33,430 nt of DNA, taken from positions 1 through 33,430 of the IMG/VR virus record IMGVR_UViG_3300049479_000140; one strand, written 5' to 3'. The stretch's first letter is position 1, and each line of letters begins with the position of its first letter. The notes under the pieces were generated by a model, which was given only the letters and a program-made list of their open reading frames with translations, ran no database searches and was not told the DNA's origin. Shown one piece after another: positions 21,649 through 29,389 of the stretch. Source of the stretch: a virus. The position numbers were made by a program, and so were the translations under genes.

Positions 21649-22410
21649 TTACAGGATGTCTTGGAACGTGTAATCGTACAAGCTATCTGGGATGATGCGG
21701 CTGATTTGCTGCTGTTGGCCGCGTTCCATGTCTTTCATAATGGAGACCTGGGCGGCTCCCTCTTGGAACTTGGCTTGGGCTTTACCGTACTGCCGAGAGT
21801 ATTCGAGGAGATCGCCTTCAGTGTAGGCCATTAGAGCGTTCTCTACGCCTCGCAACTCAAAGTTGGTATCGTTTGAGATGGTGACCGCCTCACCGAACTG
21901 CCGCATCTGCGACTGTTTCTTGGCAAGGATGAAGAGAGTGCCATCGGCATTGGGCGTGGGAACGAGCTTGATGCGCGGAACACCGGCCTCGCCATAAGCT
22001 CCACCAATCAACCGAGTCCAGTTAACGAAATTACCGGGGGTGGATTTACGGCTATCGACGTTGTTCCAGGTGTTGGGATCGAGCTGGAAGAACGAGACCC
22101 ATTCCGCGGCGGGAACTTCGAGGCCATCGGTATCTCCGGTGACCGTGAAGCGGATGGCTACGGGGAAATCGATGAAGGTGTTGTAACCGGTCCCTGAAGC
22201 GTAGGCGGAGGTGACGTAATCGGATAGGGTGACGATCTCAGTGCCGGCGGTGACCGGATGAGAGATAATGCCGAGGGTATCGTTCCACAGGCAGGAATCC
22301 CAGATCATCGAGTAGCGGCGGATACAGAACTTCTTGGCCAACGCGATGGTGGCCGAGTCTGTGAACGACAGCTTGTCACAAGCCGCCTGAGCCGCTTCGG
22401 AGGGTTTCAT
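21649..22410 (-). CDS. Head-to-tail adaptor (SU10/P22 gp4-like)
   Basis: This 253-residue protein resembles the adaptor (SU10 adaptor-type, P22 gp4 counterpart) that binds beneath the portal. Typical elements are an N-terminal helix with FCIRRYSMIWDSCLWNDTLG, a beta middle with PVAIRFTVTGDTDGLE, and C-terminal helices LMAYTEGDLLEYSRQYGKAQ followed by the variable end YDYTFQDIL. Its place before the gp10-like hub gene matches the conserved order. The ATG overlaps the preceding fibre gene stop as ATGA. Confidence 0.8.
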   Translation of the reverse strand: MKPSEAAQAACDKLSFTDSATIALAKKFCIRRYSMIWDSCLWNDTLGIISHPVTAGTEIVTLSDYVTSAYASGTGYNTFIDFPVAIRFTVTGDTDGLEVPAAEWVSFFQLDPNTWNNVDSRKSTPGNFVNWTRLIGGAYGEAGVPRIKLVPTPNADGTLFILAKKQSQMRQFGEAVTISNDTNFELRGVENALMAYTEGDLLEYSRQYGKAQAKFQEGAAQVSIMKDMERGQQQQISRIIPDSLYDYTFQDIL

Positions 22411-23606
22411 GCGAAGTATTCTTGCAAGATCATTGAGGAACTGACGCGGGCAGCGGAAGATGAGTTTACCCCTGCAACCACATCTGCATAGGTCTTGTTA
22501 ACCCACATTGACGGGAACGTAGCACCAGTTGCATACAAATGGATCCTGTAAGTAACAGCAGATGCAGATGCTGGTGAATCAAGAATCTGGATAAACTGAT
22601 TGCTAAAGAATTCAGAGCTATAAGAAGCACCAAGTCCAGTGAACGGAGCAATACCGTACAAGCTAGAACCAACATTGTTAGACCCAATTTCTACGTTGTT
22701 ACGAGTAACTCTGAATGCTGCAAACTGTGGATTGTTTATGGTAGTATAGTTGATAGCTATAGTAACCAACACTGTTGAAGCTGTAGACCTAGGAGTAATC
22801 GATGTGGTAAGCACTGTTACTTCAGTGCCAGATCCAGCACTTGTAGCAACGAACGGACTTCCTCCAGCGGTGGAGTCTTGGTAGAGAGTCTGTTTTACTT
22901 GAGGAGCAAAATATGTTCCGGCAACCACCTTAACCTTGCTGGAATCGCTTGCGTCAGTGATCAGCACCTTGTCGGTGGTAAAATCAACGACAACAGGGGT
23001 TAGGTTAGGAACCGTGATGTTGTCCGAGTTGAGGATCAACGTGTCGGTGTTGGCATTGCCCAACGTGGTGTTTCCGTTGGCTGCAAGATCACCGGCTAGC
23101 GTGGTATTGCCGGTTACGCCAAGAGTCGTTCCCACTGTGGCCGCTCCGGTGACAACAGCACTGGCCAACGTAGAGACTCCGGTTACCCCGAGGGTACCGG
23201 TAACGGCGGTAGCACCGGTCAGGGTGGAGGTTCCAGTGACCGCGAGGTTTCCTGGGACCGTGAGATTGCCGGTGAGCGTGGTTGCTCCGGTGACATTGAG
23301 CGCACCGCCTATGGTCGCTGCACCGCTCGTAATAAGGCTTGTGAGGTTGGTAGCCCCGGTGACAGCCAAAGTACCCGCAACAGCCGTGTTGCCGCTTGCA
23401 GCAGCCACTGTGAGCTTGTCAGCGGATACTCCTACGCTGAAGTTGCCTTTGCTATTGACTGCGGCATTGGAGATCTCAAGTGCGGAGTCATTGCCACTGC
23501 CGTCGCTGATGGCTTTGAGCGATGCGCCTACGGTGGAGTTGTCGGAGTTCTTGAGTAGGCCAGTGTAGGTCGATGCAACGCTACTGCCTGTGAGTGGTGT
23601 TCCCAT
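22407..23606 (-). CDS. Fibre-like protein with VTG repeats (399 aa)
   Basis: Residues about 75-205 are made of repeated short units of the form LxVTGxTTLTG with GAATVGTTLGVTGNTTLAGD as a typical example, predicted to make a beta-solenoid. The N-terminus (PLTGSSVASTYTGLLKNSDN) resembles phage tail-spike or fibre proteins. The C-terminal 150 residues form a distinct beta domain (YFAPQVKQTLYQDSTAGGSP) that may bind the receptor. The GAATVGTTLGVTG segment is shared with the other fibre gene at 24770-25723. It starts 2 bp after the lipoprotein stop. Confidence 0.75.
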   Translation of the reverse strand: MGTPLTGSSVASTYTGLLKNSDNSTVGASLKAISDGSGNDSALEISNAAVNSKGNFSVGVSADKLTVAAASGNTAVAGTLAVTGATNLTSLITSGAATIGGALNVTGATTLTGNLTVPGNLAVTGTSTLTGATAVTGTLGVTGVSTLASAVVTGAATVGTTLGVTGNTTLAGDLAANGNTTLGNANTDTLILNSDNITVPNLTPVVVDFTTDKVLITDASDSSKVKVVAGTYFAPQVKQTLYQDSTAGGSPFVATSAGSGTEVTVLTTSITPRSTASTVLVTIAINYTTINNPQFAAFRVTRNNVEIGSNNVGSSLYGIAPFTGLGASYSSEFFSNQFIQILDSPASASAVTYRIHLYATGATFPSMWVNKTYADVVAGVNSSSAARVSSSMILQEYFA

Positions 23607-23607
23607 A

Positions 23608-23838
23608 TCAGTTCTTCGGTAAAACGTACCAACCTGCTGGCAGAACCACCTTGGATGGCCCCACCAGCTTCTTTTCAGAATCGAATCCGTAGACGCTGGC
23701 CGTTGTAGGCTTGGCCAGCATTACCGGATCACCGCTTGGCACTAGGACCACCTTCGTCTGCTGGCAACCCAGGCAGATCGGCAACACGAGCAGCCAGATC
23801 ATTCTTGAGATCATCAGGTGCTTTGCCATGTTGCACAT
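23608..23838 (-). CDS. Small lipoprotein, o-spanin-like (76 aa)
   Basis: The N-terminus has a lipoprotein signal peptide: basic start, hydrophobic MIWLLVLPICLG, then Cys-Gln-Gln. The mature part reads VVLVPSGDPVMLAKPTTASV and ends with PAGWYVLPKN, a pattern seen in small phage lysis-region lipoproteins. The first half lies inside the gene for a 57-residue protein in another frame (110-bp overlap), as in Rz/Rz1 pairs. Starts at 23829 or 23814 are possible. A role in outer-membrane disruption (o-spanin) is inferred from layout. Confidence 0.65.
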   Translation of the reverse strand: MCNMAKHLMISRMIWLLVLPICLGCQQTKVVLVPSGDPVMLAKPTTASVYGFDSEKKLVGPSKVVLPAGWYVLPKN

Positions 23839-23902
23839 CGGTAGGTGGTGTTGCTCGCAGGAAGTCGAGGATTGCCCGAAGGATCTGGTAGATCCAGTTC
23901 AC
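23729..23902 (-). CDS. Short amphipathic protein, possible Rz-like partner (57 aa)
   Basis: The frame starts with GTG at 23902, overlapping the stop of the holin-like gene as GTGA. The product begins MNWIYQILRAILDFLRA, an amphipathic or weakly hydrophobic helix, followed by a polar helix DDLKNDLAARVADLP. It is too short for a classic i-spanin coiled coil, but the lipoprotein frame embedded in its 3' half is the hallmark of spanin pairs. Coding is supported by the coupling and by conserved-looking helix periodicity only. Confidence 0.55.
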   Translation of the reverse strand: MNWIYQILRAILDFLRATPPTDVQHGKAPDDLKNDLAARVADLPGLPADEGGPSAKR

Positions 23903-24090
23903 GGCTTCGGAGCTTCGACTTCCTTGGCATCCTTGGCCCAGATCAAACCAATGCCAGCGGTGACCGCGGCAATGGTCGTGGTTAGGTCTAGGTTGGTTGT
24001 CGGGTCGTTATCGAAGACAGCCTTCAAGGCTCCTCCAATAGCAATCAAGATTGCACCAACACCGGCGAGAGTTGTTTTCGTGTTTTTCAT
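23899..24090 (-). CDS. Holin-like two-span membrane protein (63 aa)
   Basis: The product has two hydrophobic segments, residues about 8-25 (LAGVGAILIAIGGALKAVF) and 38-52 (TTIAAVTAGIGLIWAKD), separated by an acidic turn DNDPTTNLDL. This size and topology fit class II holins and a widely distributed small phage protein family found beside lysis genes. It would permit release of an endolysin from the cytoplasm. The ATG overlaps the preceding membrane-protein stop as ATGA; the end is coupled by GTGA to the next gene. Confidence 0.7.
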   Translation of the reverse strand: MKNTKTTLAGVGAILIAIGGALKAVFDNDPTTNLDLTTTIAAVTAGIGLIWAKDAKEVEAPKP

Positions 24091-24257
24091 TTGGATTTGA
24101 ACAGCCTATAGGCTCCGTAGATGGCGCAGGCCAAGCCAATCAGCGCGGTGATAAGCCGAACCCAGTCGGTCAGTACCGGAAGAAACGAAACAGCGGTAGC
24201 ACCTGCTGCTGCTGCTAGGCTGAGTCCAGGGCTGGTGCTGCTGTTCGTTGGTTCCAT
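24087..24257 (-). CDS. Small membrane protein, possible second holin (56 aa)
   Basis: This short gene encodes a protein starting MEPTNSSTSPGLSLAAAAGA with a hydrophobic segment at about 31-51 (WVRLITALIGLACAIYGAYR) and the basic end LFKSK. A weaker hydrophobic stretch is at 12-30. It may be a holin, an antiholin, or a pinholin-like partner of the next gene. The ATG shares one base with the TAA of the upstream gene, and its stop overlaps the next ATG as ATGA. Confidence 0.6.
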   Translation of the reverse strand: MEPTNSSTSPGLSLAAAAGATAVSFLPVLTDWVRLITALIGLACAIYGAYRLFKSK

Positions 24258-24517
24258 TACTCAGTAGGCTGGACGGCTTCAACCACCGGATTCGCCGCTT
24301 TGTAAGCCTCCACAACCGCAGGAGTCCACAGCGCGTTGGCGATATTCACCACCTCGGTCGGCTGACCAGTAAGGTCGTCACCGGGGTTCAATGTGTACTG
24401 CGAGGTAATCTCAGAACCGACAACCGCGCCGTCGCTGTCGTAATCGATTCCGGTCGTCACGAACAGTGAGTTGTTCTGGTTGACCTGCACTGAGACGATG
24501 TTGACTGGTACGATCAT
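24257..24517 (-). CDS. Hypothetical protein, paralogue of its upstream neighbour (86 aa)
   Basis: The C-terminal half (LNPGDDLTGQPTEVVNIANA then LWTPAVVEAYKAAN) is clearly related to that of the upstream gene product (PPGSDLTGQPEQVVAIANAV then WTPAAVAAYAAAQ), so the two arose by tandem duplication. The N-terminal halves differ. The family function is unknown; similar small proteins occur between structural and lysis genes. The ATG overlaps the upstream stop as ATGA. Confidence 0.7.
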   Translation of the reverse strand: MIVPVNIVSVQVNQNNSLFVTTGIDYDSDGAVVGSEITSQYTLNPGDDLTGQPTEVVNIANALWTPAVVEAYKAANPVVEAVQPTE

Positions 24518-24765
24518 TGGATGGTGGGGCTAGGGGTTTGAGCGGCGGCGTAGGCTGCGACAGCGGCAGGAGTCCAGACGGCGTTGGCAATCGCGACAAC
24601 CTGCTCTGGTTGACCCGTGAGGTCGGAGCCGGGAGGCAAGCAATAGCGGCGGAAGGTGGAGGCTTTGACAACCTCGCCATCGACGATCTGGTCCGCAAGA
24701 CGGATTTGAAGGACGGTTGAAGGAAGAACCTCGCAGAGCGAGAAGATAGTGCGTTCTGTTAGCAT
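24514..24765 (-). CDS. Hypothetical protein, duplicated with downstream gene (83 aa)
   Basis: This product starts MLTERTIFSLCEVLPSTVLQ and shares the DLTGQP-(E/T)-x-VV-x-IANA-V/L-WTP core with its downstream neighbour. The conserved block covers about 35 residues at roughly 70% DNA identity by eye. No recognised domain. Being placed between a fibre gene and the lysis-type cassette, it could be a fibre chaperone or a small structural protein, without direct support. Confidence 0.7.
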   Translation of the reverse strand: MLTERTIFSLCEVLPSTVLQIRLADQIVDGEVVKASTFRRYCLPPGSDLTGQPEQVVAIANAVWTPAAVAAYAAAQTPSPTIQ

Positions 24766-24769
24766 AGGA

Positions 24770-25723
24770 TTAAACTCGGTAGCTGACGGTGTAGATAATT
24801 TCGGCAGAAGTATCTATCGGAACAGTATTGGATGTTCCGCCTCCTGTAGGCGTTTGAAACACGTCAATAAACGAGTTACTAACGCTTGTAAAAGCCGTTA
24901 AAACATTTCCGGCGGTCAGAGATATGTTGTTCACAAATCCAACTGCAACGGCGCTGTTTGAACCAGCGTCTGAACTGGCTGAGAACGGCAAGCCGCCAAA
25001 ACGCATATTTCCTGTTCCGGTGTGAGCAGACCAGTTCAAGTAGACTTGAACAGTGACAAGATTTCCAACCTTTGTGTAGCGTCCAACTTGGCTGCTGTAT
25101 GTACCAGTTCCGGCAGAGGTAACACCAAACACCGTCGGCGTAAACGTCCCCTCCTCGTAATCGTTCAGTAGTTCGGAGGTTCCGGTTCCAGCAGTCGCGG
25201 AGAAGTCGATGCCTTTGCCGGACGTAGCCATCACTACGTTGCCGGTTTGAACACGAACGTCGCCATTGCTGAAAAGGTAAAGATTCTCGGCTCCATTTGC
25301 CGTGAACGAAAGCCGGTCGTTTAAATGGTCGTACCTTACCAACCCTTGGTTTGCAGAATCCGCATTATCACGGAAAACAATCTGTCCAAGTTTTGTCGTA
25401 TCTGACCGAATGAACACCGTGGTATCCGAAACAGTGTTGTAGACATCGAACTTTCCGATTGGAGTAGCTCCCACGCCAACAGCACCTGTAAGTGTCGAAA
25501 CACCCGTCACACCCAGCGTCGTCCCCACCGTAGCCGCGCCGGTGATGGTGGCGGAGGCGAGGGTGGCGGTGCCGGATGCTCCGAGGATGTTGTTGACGCT
25601 GATCTTCTTAGTCGTACCAGATGCCGCCATCGTGGTATCGCTGACATCAACGATAGGGATAACGTCATTAGCCGGATCAGCGGCGGTCAACGCCGTCAGT
25701 GCTGTAATCTTTGTGTCTGCCAT
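24770..25723 (-). CDS. Tail fibre protein (317 aa)
   Basis: The N-terminus MADTKITALTALTAADPAND is the typical start of phage fibres that attach to the virion. Next come VTG repeats (GAATVGTTLGVTGVSTLTG, residues about 57-78), a beta region with LGQIVFRDNADSANQG, and the frequent fibre phrase LLNDYEEGTFTPTVFG leading into a C-terminal beta sandwich (GRYTKVGNLVTVQVYLNWSA). It should help recognise the host surface. The shared VTG block with the 399-residue protein suggests module exchange. Confidence 0.82.
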   Translation of the reverse strand: MADTKITALTALTAADPANDVIPIVDVSDTTMAASGTTKKISVNNILGASGTATLASATITGAATVGTTLGVTGVSTLTGAVGVGATPIGKFDVYNTVSDTTVFIRSDTTKLGQIVFRDNADSANQGLVRYDHLNDRLSFTANGAENLYLFSNGDVRVQTGNVVMATSGKGIDFSATAGTGTSELLNDYEEGTFTPTVFGVTSAGTGTYSSQVGRYTKVGNLVTVQVYLNWSAHTGTGNMRFGGLPFSASSDAGSNSAVAVGFVNNISLTAGNVLTAFTSVSNSFIDVFQTPTGGGTSNTVPIDTSAEIIYTVSYRV

Positions 25724-25726
25724 AGG

Positions 25727-25966
25727 TCAGTAAACGGTTAGAATGAATTTGTCGGATGCTTCGGTTAAAATGAGATCGGTGCCCTGTTCAGTTGCCATTC
25801 GATCGTAGGTGCCAAAAGACAACACGATCTTCCCAGTTCCATCCTCTTGCAGTACGAAGAACTCGTCTTCCTGCAATAGATCCCGGCGCACGATCGGCAG
25901 ATCGGCGGGCGTGACGTTTCCGCCAGACCCACTCGAAGCCAATCGTGTTCCAAGAGCGAGTGTCAC
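25727..25966 (-). CDS. Small structural-type protein (79 aa), GTG start
   Basis: GTG 25966 is chosen because it follows the upstream stop by 2 nt and gives MTLALGTRLASSGSGGNVTP as N-terminus; a longer frame to 26077 would overlap the upstream gene. The end ILTEASDKFILTVY contains the LTEASDKFILT motif frequent in short phage fibre-associated proteins. It may be a fibre-attachment or fibre-tip component; this is inferred from motif and position. Confidence 0.6.
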   Translation of the reverse strand: MTLALGTRLASSGSGGNVTPADLPIVRRDLLQEDEFFVLQEDGTGKIVLSFGTYDRMATEQGTDLILTEASDKFILTVY

Positions 25967-25968
25967 GG

Positions 25969-26235
25969 TTAGGAGCTGATGATTCCGTTGAACGCGACCA
26001 CCTGACCACTGGAAATCTGGAAGCTCGTGATTGGCCCAGGAAGCGTAATGCCAGCGGGGATAGCCACTGTGGACCAAGAGCCGCTGATTCCATTACCGGT
26101 GATCGAAGTAAAGGTGGTGACGGCAATCGTGGTGATTGCAACGAATGGGCCAGTGGTCAACGCGGTAGAGGTCACGAGCTGGAAGCCCGCATTACCCATC
26201 GAATACTCGGTTGCCAGATTAGATTCTATGCTCAT
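25969..26235 (-). CDS. Small beta-rich structural protein (88 aa)
   Basis: The product (FQLVTSTALTTGPFVAITTI, then SVTFTSITGN-like strands and VAIPAGITLPGPITSFQISS) matches a common group of small phage proteins with T-F-T-S-I-TGN and IPAGxTLxG patterns, found near capsid genes and considered head-decoration or fibre-base components. ATG 26235 overlaps the preceding stop as ATGA and is preferred to ATG 26244. Function is inferred by family resemblance. Confidence 0.7.
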   Translation of the reverse strand: MSIESNLATEYSMGNAGFQLVTSTALTTGPFVAITTIAVTTFTSITGNGISGSWSTVAIPAGITLPGPITSFQISSGQVVAFNGIISS

Positions 26236-26486
26236 ATGTCCCAAATTTTACGGATCTGATTCTTGCTGAAAGTGCTTTCAAAGCGGGTACCCTGCCGGTC
26301 TTCCATCCGGCTAAAGCCCTGCTTCACCTTGTCCTTGAGTTCGGCTTCGCGGGCAAAACCGGTAACCCCGAAGCGGGCTACCGGCTGCCTCGTCCAGCGT
26401 TCACCCTTGATCACAAGAGAATCGGTTCCCATTGGAGCGATTTGCTCCAAGGACTTGCCTTTGTTCTCGAAGGTGTAGATCGGCAT
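26232..26486 (-). CDS. Hypothetical protein (84 aa)
   Basis: The start MPIYTFENKGKSLEQIAPMG resembles small phage proteins that keep an FmdB-like beginning (MPxYxF/Y) but lack the zinc-binding Cys residues, as seen here. The rest is basic and helical (AELKDKVKQGFSRMEDRQGT). It follows the 128-residue acidic protein by 1 bp. Placement behind the capsid gene suggests a head-associated role. Not a catalytic protein by sequence. Confidence 0.65.
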   Translation of the reverse strand: MPIYTFENKGKSLEQIAPMGTDSLVIKGERWTRQPVARFGVTGFAREAELKDKVKQGFSRMEDRQGTRFESTFSKNQIRKIWDI

Positions 26487-26487
26487 G

Positions 26488-26874
26488 TTAAGACTCCATC
26501 TCGCTGTCGTACTCGGAAACCATGTTTCGCATACCTTCTTCGTCCATTGGTTCCATTGATTCCTTGCCGGCCTTCTCGTACTCGGCGGGCATACCGTTCA
26601 CGCTTTGGATCTCAACGTAAGCCTCACCATTTTCAAGCTTCTTGAGAATACCCCGAACTTCCTGTAGGACAACTTCATCACCAACCTCGGGGGAAGCCTG
26701 TTGGCCATCTTCCGTGTCAGTGGAAAGAGCCTCGACTGGAATCGCAATCATTGGCGCATTGTTGTCAGCCTCATCACATCCGCAAGCGGAATGAGAAGGG
26801 GCACCACCGATTTCTCGACGATGCCCCTTTGGGCCGACGGCAATCACCATGATGGTGGCCGTCTTAGGTCGCAT
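26488..26874 (-). CDS. Acidic head-region protein (128 aa)
   Basis: The C-terminal half shows ASPEVGDEVVLQEVRGILKK followed by GEAYVEIQSVNGMPAE, a pattern seen in a conserved family of small acidic proteins next to phage capsid genes. The N-terminus carries a HSACGCDE Cys pair. The C-terminal tail is rich in Glu and Met (MEPMDEEGMRNMVSEYDSEM). It starts 1 bp after the capsid gene stop. A capsid-stabilising or assembly role is likely but unproven. Confidence 0.7.
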   Translation of the reverse strand: MRPKTATIMVIAVGPKGHRREIGGAPSHSACGCDEADNNAPMIAIPVEALSTDTEDGQQASPEVGDEVVLQEVRGILKKLENGEAYVEIQSVNGMPAEYEKAGKESMEPMDEEGMRNMVSEYDSEMES

Positions 26875-26875
26875 A

Positions 26876-28033
26876 TTACAGCGTGGAAGCGGTCTTGGTG
26901 CGGTGGACCAGGTACCAGACCGGGTTGTTGGTGTTGGTCGCGCTCGTGTTACCAGCGGCCAAACGCAGACCAGCGAAATACAGCTTCACACCAACGGTGA
27001 CGAGCTGGTTCAACGGATCGCTCTTGTCGGGGGTATCGGTGATCACAACCTTCGGGGACAACGGATCATCACCGGTCAAGGCAGGGATACCAAACGCCTC
27101 GTTACCAAGGAAGAACGAAGCAATGATGTCCTTGGTAGCACCAGTGCCGCCGCCATTTGCACTGGTAGTGTTGATGAACTGATCACCGTCAGTGGCGGAA
27201 CCCTTGCTGACAAACGAGTTGGTCTGAGTGACAACGCGGCAACCGTAGATGGAACCCACCTCGCCCTTGTAGAACGGCTGGCCCTTGTTGCCGTAGTTGG
27301 AGGCGTTCAACCAATCGCTATCGCGCATCAAATCACGAGCAACGCGGGGATCGGTCGCGAGGACGTAGCCACCATTGATCATCGGAGCGCGGTTACGCTT
27401 CAGACGAGTCATGGAATCAAGGACGGATTCAGCCTTCATCGTGCTGTTAGTCGTCTCGGTATTCAGGCCACTGAAGGTCTGAGTACAGAGAGAAGGGTTA
27501 CCGTACACGTTAATGCCTGGGACAGCAGCTCCAGCAGCGTTGTTACAAGCGTCATCGTTACTGAACACAGGACCGGCAGCTTCGGGTCCAGTGCCCATGA
27601 AGCTTCCTGAAAGCGTAAGGTTAGATCCGATCAGGGTGTTGCGGATGATCGAGTCAACCCAGAGGGCCATGTCCATACCGGAGGTCTTGGTAGCCTGCTG
27701 GAGAGAGTTGAACAGGTCCGTAGCGCGGAGGATGTCGGTTAATCCGATCACCTGACCGTACTGAGCGAGACTCTTGGTCAGCTTGTTCAGAACAAGGGAA
27801 CGGTAGTTTCCTGAAGCGATGGCTGTACCCTCAGTCAACGCTTTAACATCAGCGATGCTCGGAGAACCGAAGCGGAACATCGTGATGGCTTGATTGCCGT
27901 TGTTCTTGGGGATCGTAGCCTTGGTGGCAAACTGATCAAGAATCGTCTCCTGTTGGACGATCGAGAGAAGCTCCTTACTGAAGAAGTTCTGGAACTGGTT
28001 TGTAAGTGTGGTTGAATTAGTAACGCCTGCCAT
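26876..28033 (-). CDS. Major capsid protein, N4-gp56 family
   Basis: This 385-residue protein fits the N4-gp56 capsid family. The N-terminal part has FFSKELLSIVQQETILDQFA (18-37), TIPKNNGNQAITMFRFGSPS (40-59), LTEGTAIASGNYRSLVLNKL (66-85) and YGQVIGLTDILRATDLFN. These reproduce the family's N-arm, E-loop and spine pattern. It forms the icosahedral shell. The scaffold gene precedes it as expected. Upstream is an A/C-rich leader (CAACCACAACTAAAAT) instead of a Shine-Dalgarno sequence. Confidence 0.93.
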   Translation of the reverse strand: MAGVTNSTTLTNQFQNFFSKELLSIVQQETILDQFATKATIPKNNGNQAITMFRFGSPSIADVKALTEGTAIASGNYRSLVLNKLTKSLAQYGQVIGLTDILRATDLFNSLQQATKTSGMDMALWVDSIIRNTLIGSNLTLSGSFMGTGPEAAGPVFSNDDACNNAAGAAVPGINVYGNPSLCTQTFSGLNTETTNSTMKAESVLDSMTRLKRNRAPMINGGYVLATDPRVARDLMRDSDWLNASNYGNKGQPFYKGEVGSIYGCRVVTQTNSFVSKGSATDGDQFINTTSANGGGTGATKDIIASFFLGNEAFGIPALTGDDPLSPKVVITDTPDKSDPLNQLVTVGVKLYFAGLRLAAGNTSATNTNNPVWYLVHRTKTASTL

Positions 28034-28051
28034 ATTTTAGTTGTGGTTGTG

Positions 28052-29008
28052 CTATTGGTTGCTTTCCCGGTCGAACTCTCGTGTCGCTCGCATGAGCGCA
28101 TCCCGTTGCTCCTTCTGGGATAGCTTGGAAAAATCCTTTTCCTCTGCTTTGAGTTGTCCTGCCGGAACGCTTTTACCAATGGCGGTCTTCTGCTGGAGCT
28201 TGTTGAGCTGTTCTTTCAGAGACTTATTCTCGGCTTCTACAGACTGAAATCGACCCGCAGTATCTTGGAGCTTCATCAATTCTACCGCATGGGCTAACCC
28301 ATTGGGCAGCGTTGTTAAGATCGGAATGCGCTGCAACAACTCAACCGTTCGCTTGTACTCGTTACTGGACTGGTCCTTCAACCAAGTCTCCTTCTCGGAC
28401 AACTTATTGAAATTATCTGCCCAGGTCTTCGTAAAGCGTTCCTGTTGAACCTGCTGCTGCTTCACACTCACGGTCTTACGGACGCCATCAGCCTTAGCTC
28501 GCGCTGCTTTGGCCAACTGAGAGTCACCATCCGCATCGAATTCCTTGGCCGCAGCCTCGTAATCCTCCGCAGTGTAACCCTTCTCGTCCCGAAAAGAATT
28601 GGTATCGGCAACCGTGGATTGCTCCCGTTGCTTGATCCACTCTTCCCGTTCACGCTTCACCGCCTCGCGTTCGGCCCTGATAGCCTCCTTCTCAGCGTTG
28701 ATTTGTTCCCAGGTCTTGGTCTTTCGATTCTGATCCTGGGCGAATTTGCTCTTCTGATCCTTCGGCTTCTCCTCCTTCTGCTTGGCCTTGGAATCGGTCT
28801 CTGACTTACTGCTCGTGCCTACATCATCTTGCTCGCGGTTATTAACCTCTTTACTGGCACTCCCCTCATTGGAGGAATCTTGCTCAACCGAAGCTGACTC
28901 GTTTTTATTTTGAGTCTGCTCCCGTGGTTGGCTGTCGATATCGACACCAGCATCGTGATCATTGGCCAAAGCGAGCATCGCATCGGCACTCATTGTTTCA
29001 TCTGACAT
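28052..29008 (-). CDS. Putative scaffolding protein (318 aa)
   Basis: The protein is highly charged and helical, as is usual for scaffolds: an acidic Ser/Glu/Asp-rich N-terminal 80 residues, a long coiled coil at about 100-132 (EKEAIRAEREAVKREREEWI), a second helical part at 150-200, and a short coiled coil near 255-280 (AENKSLKEQLNKLQQ). The gene lies directly before the major capsid gene. The C-terminus (LMRATREFDRESNQ) is basic, consistent with capsid contact. It should guide procapsid assembly and then leave. Confidence 0.75.
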   Translation of the reverse strand: MSDETMSADAMLALANDHDAGVDIDSQPREQTQNKNESASVEQDSSNEGSASKEVNNREQDDVGTSSKSETDSKAKQKEEKPKDQKSKFAQDQNRKTKTWEQINAEKEAIRAEREAVKREREEWIKQREQSTVADTNSFRDEKGYTAEDYEAAAKEFDADGDSQLAKAARAKADGVRKTVSVKQQQVQQERFTKTWADNFNKLSEKETWLKDQSSNEYKRTVELLQRIPILTTLPNGLAHAVELMKLQDTAGRFQSVEAENKSLKEQLNKLQQKTAIGKSVPAGQLKAEEKDFSKLSQKEQRDALMRATREFDRESNQ

Positions 29009-29064
29009 ATCGTGCTTTTATTCGTTTGCTGGTCCGCACAGACGCAGCAACCGCAACTTTGATC

Positions 29065-29388
29065 CTATGTATTCGTGACAGAATCCGGATCATCTTCCTG
29101 TCCCGTAATTGATTCTCGGTCGGCCATCATCTCGATGACCTTCACAAGACTGGCCTGACCCATTGCAAATCCAGAGGAGTATTGCAAATGGTTTCTGTCC
29201 GTAATTGCAGAAGCGTTCTGCATAAGAACAGTGTTCAGGAGAGCGTCCTTGAACTTTTTTCCGGTCTCGCTCTTGAAAAAGTTATTGAGAGTGGTCGCGT
29301 CGTCCCTGTTCCAAGGAAGCGCATCGACCCAACATTGATGCCGGCCAAAAGTCCATGCGGCGCGGACTCGTGAAATGAGTGAGATCAT
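29065..29388 (-). CDS. Hypothetical head-region protein (107 aa)
   Basis: The protein starts MISLISRVRAAWTFGRHQCW and is helical, with TLNNFFKSETGKKFKDALLN and a second helix GQASLVKVIEMMADRES. ATG 29388 lies 1 nt after the upstream stop, which supports it over an in-frame start at 29514 inside the upstream gene. Function unknown; its place between portal and scaffold genes suggests a minor head or packaging protein. The acidic C-terminus is DDPDSVTNT. Confidence 0.65.
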   Translation of the reverse strand: MISLISRVRAAWTFGRHQCWVDALPWNRDDATTLNNFFKSETGKKFKDALLNTVLMQNASAITDRNHLQYSSGFAMGQASLVKVIEMMADRESITGQEDDPDSVTNT

Positions 29389-29389
29389 A

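Noticed and set aside
24106-24315. Minus-strand frame of 69 codons
   Set aside because: Arg/Ser-rich shadow; the frame giving a 56-residue membrane protein (24257-24087) with coupled start and stop fits better.
22407-25723. Diversity-generating retroelement acting on the fibre genes
   Set aside because: The repeated VTG module could suggest template and variable repeats, but no reverse transcriptase gene or adenine-biased repeat pair was seen.
26849-27610. Plus-strand frame of 253 codons
   Set aside because: Antisense to the major capsid gene; long only because of the high third-position constraint of that gene.
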